Below are positions 7,275 through 9,048 of a stretch of 9,048 bases of DNA, in pieces. This stretch comes from CAYMEV01 sp964431655 [NCBI: uncultured bacterium] (GTDB lineage: Bacteria; CAYMEV01): positions 1 to 9,048 of the forward strand of contig CAYSKJ010000133.1 of assembly GCA_964431655.1 (NCBI GenBank), read 5' to 3'. Position 1 is the stretch's first letter. Each line of letters starts with the position of its first letter. Below the pieces are notes generated by a model. The model was not told the origin of the DNA. It saw nothing but the letters and a program-made list of their open reading frames with translations, and ran no database searches. A program made the translations under genes and the position numbers.

Positions 7275-7510
7275 ATCTGTAAATTGTCCTTCGGTCTTAC
7301 AAAAATTCTCATGGCAACCCCCCTGCCCACAGCATATCTGCAGTTTCCAAGGCCTATCACAGTAGAGTCAAAACGGGATGCATGCATGACACGGATCTCT
7401 TTGCCCGGTGTGATTCCCATTGCAGCGAGCCTGGCTATAAGGTGCCTGCCGCCGCTTATTCTTGTCACAATAAGCTCTGTGTCTGGAGTAGCATACAAAA
7501 GGGGCATCAT
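7271..7510 (-). CDS. feoA: FeoA, cytosolic partner of FeoB
   Basis: A single FeoA/SH3-like domain of 79 aa. The family pattern is clear: a short lead-in, VTRISGGRHLIARLAAMGITPGKEI (about 15-39; compare the RL..MG..PG core), then RVMHASRFDSTVIGLGNCRYAVGRGVAMRI. FeoA is thought to bind FeoB or tune its GTPase and transport. There is an ATG ATG doublet at the start. GGAGG lies about 14 nt upstream, inside the end of the repressor gene, with AGAGA just before the ATG. The gap to the repressor stop is 6 bp and the stop overlaps feoB by ATGA. The repressor just upstream has its own copy of this domain. Confidence 0.93.
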   Translation of the reverse strand: MMPLLYATPDTELIVTRISGGRHLIARLAAMGITPGKEIRVMHASRFDSTVIGLGNCRYAVGRGVAMRIFVRPKDNLQI

Positions 7511-7516
7511 TCTCTG

Positions 7517-8257
7517 TCAGGAATCCTCCCCCTCAAGTATCTTAACCTCTACGCAGTAAGCATCGTCCCTGCGTATGCTCAGGCGTGTCGTGCCTGCAAT
7601 TATGTAAATCGGGTCGCCGAGGGGAGCCAGTCTTTCAACCTTAAGCTTTCTGCCCTTAATAAGGCCAAGGTCAGCAAGCCTCTTCTGGAACTCGCCCTTG
7701 CCTTTTATCCGTATTATCTCAGCTTTGGTGTTTGGCTTGACATCCATCAGGGTTGTATACATTTTTGTATAGGTGTTGAATTTTTCCTGTTCATCGTACC
7801 TGCATTCCCCCTGTTCAGATTCCTGGCTGTCTCTCTTGAATTTCAGGATATATTCCCTGACTTCGGGAGGAAGATTTGATACATATTCCAGAAACTCAAT
7901 TATCCTTTCAACAACCTTGTTCTCTACCACGTGTTCAAGGACACAGCTGATATGCTCAGCAGTTCTCTGGTCTAATTTAAGTATCTGGTAAAAAAAATTG
8001 CTTATTATCCTGTGCCTCTGGACTATTTTTTCAGCCTCTACAAAACCTTTCTGCGTCAGGGTAGCAAAACTGTAACGGTCATGATTTATATATCCCTTTT
8101 CCTCAAGAGCTTTTAGATTATGGCTTACCGAGGATTTTGTAATATTCATCTTGTCTGCCAGGTCCTTGACCCTGGCAACCTTGTTAATTTTGCTGAGATT
8201 ATATATAGCTTCAAGGTAATCCTGAAGTATTACTGAAAGGCCTGCATGTTCTTCCAT
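7517..8257 (-). CDS. DtxR/MntR-family metal-dependent repressor with C-terminal FeoA-like domain
   Basis: Residues 8-70 form a winged helix (DYLEAIYNLSK, ARVKDLADKMNITKSSVSHNLKALEEKGYI). About 71-140 is the dimerisation and metal region. By alignment the ligands are D13, E16, H82, C105, E108 and H109, from VILQDYLEAIY, VQRHR and SCVLEHVV. Asp at the first site is MntR-like, while Cys105 matches DtxR/IdeR Cys102, a set I recall as common in iron regulators outside actinobacteria. After a charged linker (141-165) comes an SH3/FeoA-like domain (167-240: RLADLGLIKGRKLKVERLAPLGDP, shown in part). With metal bound such proteins repress metal import. The ATG has AGAGGA 5 nt upstream. It is the first gene of the feo operon, so autorepression is likely. 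Fe versus Mn preference is not certain. Confidence 0.9.
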   Translation of the reverse strand: MEEHAGLSVILQDYLEAIYNLSKINKVARVKDLADKMNITKSSVSHNLKALEEKGYINHDRYSFATLTQKGFVEAEKIVQRHRIISNFFYQILKLDQRTAEHISCVLEHVVENKVVERIIEFLEYVSNLPPEVREYILKFKRDSQESEQGECRYDEQEKFNTYTKMYTTLMDVKPNTKAEIIRIKGKGEFQKRLADLGLIKGRKLKVERLAPLGDPIYIIAGTTRLSIRRDDAYCVEVKILEGEDS

Positions 8258-8288
8258 TTCATTCCTCTAACTAAGTTTATGGCTGTAA

Positions 8289-8316
8289 ACAATAACCTGT
8301 ATTTAATTTTTGTCAA
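8289..8316 (-). promoter_or_regulatory. putative promoter of the repressor-feoA-feoB operon
   Basis: The minus strand shows TTGACA (8311-8316), a 16-bp spacer and TATTGT (8289-8294, four of six matches to TATAAT), with a leader of about 25 nt to the repressor ATG. The -35 lies in the last codons of the peptidase gene. CTTAGTTAG just downstream (about 8265-8275) faintly recalls a DtxR half-site (TTAGGTTAG), but I see no clear full palindrome. Confidence 0.5.
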
Positions 8317-9048
8317 ACAAATTATCCAGTTCTGCAAAATATGAAAATCCTATCTCATGCATTAAAAAAGCCAATAGATCAGAATTTTCCTTTATGGAAT
8401 CACTGAGGCCTGCACTTCCCCCGTGCCCCCCTTTTTTGTTTTCCCTGTAAAGGAATATCCCCTGCTCACCATCCAGGGCCTGCATGGCTGAGGCCATCTT
8501 GCGGGCATGCACTGGATGGACTCTGGCATCATTCCCGCCTGCATCGAAAAATACCGACGGGTATCTCTTATCCGGGGAAAGGTTCTGATAGGGCGAATAC
8601 TTGATAATGTATTCAAAATCCTTCTCTTCTTCAGCGATACCGTATTCACATTTCCATATCTCACCTATGCTGTATTTGTGATAATTAATCATATCCAGCA
8701 GAGGAACTCCGCAAGAAACGACTCTTAGCAGGTCAGGCCTCTGTACCAGTACAGCGCCGACAAGGAGCCCACCGTTGCTCCCCCCCTTTATGGCAGTGAG
8801 TTCAGGCCTTGTATAGCCCTTTTGATTAAGCCATTGAATGGCGTGTATAAAATCATCAAATACATTCTGTTTATTCTGCAGTCTGCCCTGTTCATGCCAT
8901 TTTTTACCGTATTCACCGCCGCCGCGCAGGTTGACAACAGCAAGTAGCCCGCCGGCTTCCACCCAGAGGGCATTAAAGGCGCTGTAATCAGGGAGTATGG
9001 GGATTCCAAAACCACCGTACCCTGTTACAAGAGCAGGTCTTATACCAC
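8303..9048 (-). CDS. prolyl oligopeptidase (S9A), C-terminal part, 5' end outside window
   Basis: The frame is open to the right edge and ends at 8303, giving about 247 residues of the catalytic alpha/beta-hydrolase domain. GYGGFGIP and NLRGGGEYG are S9A signatures. The catalytic triad is complete: Ser in KGGSNGGLLVGA (codon at 8777-8779), Asp in GGNDARVHP (8528-8530) and His in KKGGHGG (8423-8425). The enzyme cleaves after proline in short peptides, usually in the cytosol or periplasm; the N-terminal propeller and any signal peptide lie outside the window. An internal GTG at 8960-8962 could be taken for a start, but conserved sequence continues upstream of it, so the gene is only cut by the window. 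The stop lies 45 bp before the repressor ATG, so read-through into the iron operon is possible besides its own promoter. Confidence 0.93.
   Translation of the reverse strand, partial: GIRPALVTGYGGFGIPILPDYSAFNALWVEAGGLLAVVNLRGGGEYGKKWHEQGRLQNKQNVFDDFIHAIQWLNQKGYTRPELTAIKGGSNGGLLVGAVLVQRPDLLRVVSCGVPLLDMINYHKYSIGEIWKCEYGIAEEEKDFEYIIKYSPYQNLSPDKRYPSVFFDAGGNDARVHPVHARKMASAMQALDGEQGIFLYRENKKGGHGGSAGLSDSIKENSDLLAFLMHEIGFSYFAELDNLFDKN

Noticed and set aside
7382-7879. A 165-codon plus-strand ORF across feoA and the repressor
   Set aside because: It crosses two well-recognised minus-strand genes and has no family features or ribosome site.
8303-8962. Prolyl oligopeptidase gene starting at the GTG at 8962
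   Set aside because: Conserved GYGGFGIP sequence continues in frame upstream to the window edge, so the GTG is internal.
8788-9015. A separate ORF antiparallel or alternate-frame within the prolyl oligopeptidase
   Set aside because: It is a shadow of the conserved S9A frame, which carries the whole catalytic triad.

Overview
The window looks like chromosomal core sequence from an AT-leaning bacterium with a Gram-negative style of housekeeping sigma factor. RpoD carries a long non-conserved insert between regions 1.2 and 2, as in proteobacteria and spirochaetes and unlike the short SigA of Firmicutes. Arg codon AGG and Ile codon ATA are frequent, which argues against a typical enterobacterium. 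A ferrous-iron (Feo) operon suggests life with access to Fe(II), probably anoxic or microaerobic. The phylum cannot be fixed from this sequence.

Layout. At 3-1551 (minus) a two-gene unit encodes a small protein with a C-terminal membrane anchor, followed by a DUF362-family protein. At 1552-1741 lies a divergent promoter region. At 1742-4461 (plus) are rpoD, a 22-codon ORF with a good Shine-Dalgarno, and rnz (tRNA 3'-processing RNase Z), which has to start at TTG right after a stop codon. At 4474-4866 (minus), converging on rnz with a 12 bp gap, is a lone type IV prepilin-like gene with its own promoter. At 4939-8257 (minus) is an iron operon: a DtxR/MntR-type repressor with a fused FeoA-like domain, then feoA, feoB and a small DUF2007-like gene. 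Both junctions downstream of feoA are ATGA stop/start overlaps. At 8303-9048 (minus) is the C-terminal part of a prolyl oligopeptidase (S9A) that runs off the window; a promoter for the iron operon seems to begin inside its last codons.

How the parts work together. The repressor presumably senses cytosolic Fe(II)/Mn(II) and controls its own operon, so FeoB imports Fe(II) with FeoA as cytosolic partner. The fourth gene sits where FeoC sits in enterobacteria, but looks like a DUF2007 protein. rpoD and rnz are probably cotranscribed. No mobile element, CRISPR array, tRNA or rRNA was seen. Every gene can be placed in a known family except the tail-anchored protein. The less explained points are the rnz translation start, the repressor-FeoA-FeoB-DUF2007 arrangement, the orphan pilin and the unusual spacing of the rpoD promoter elements.
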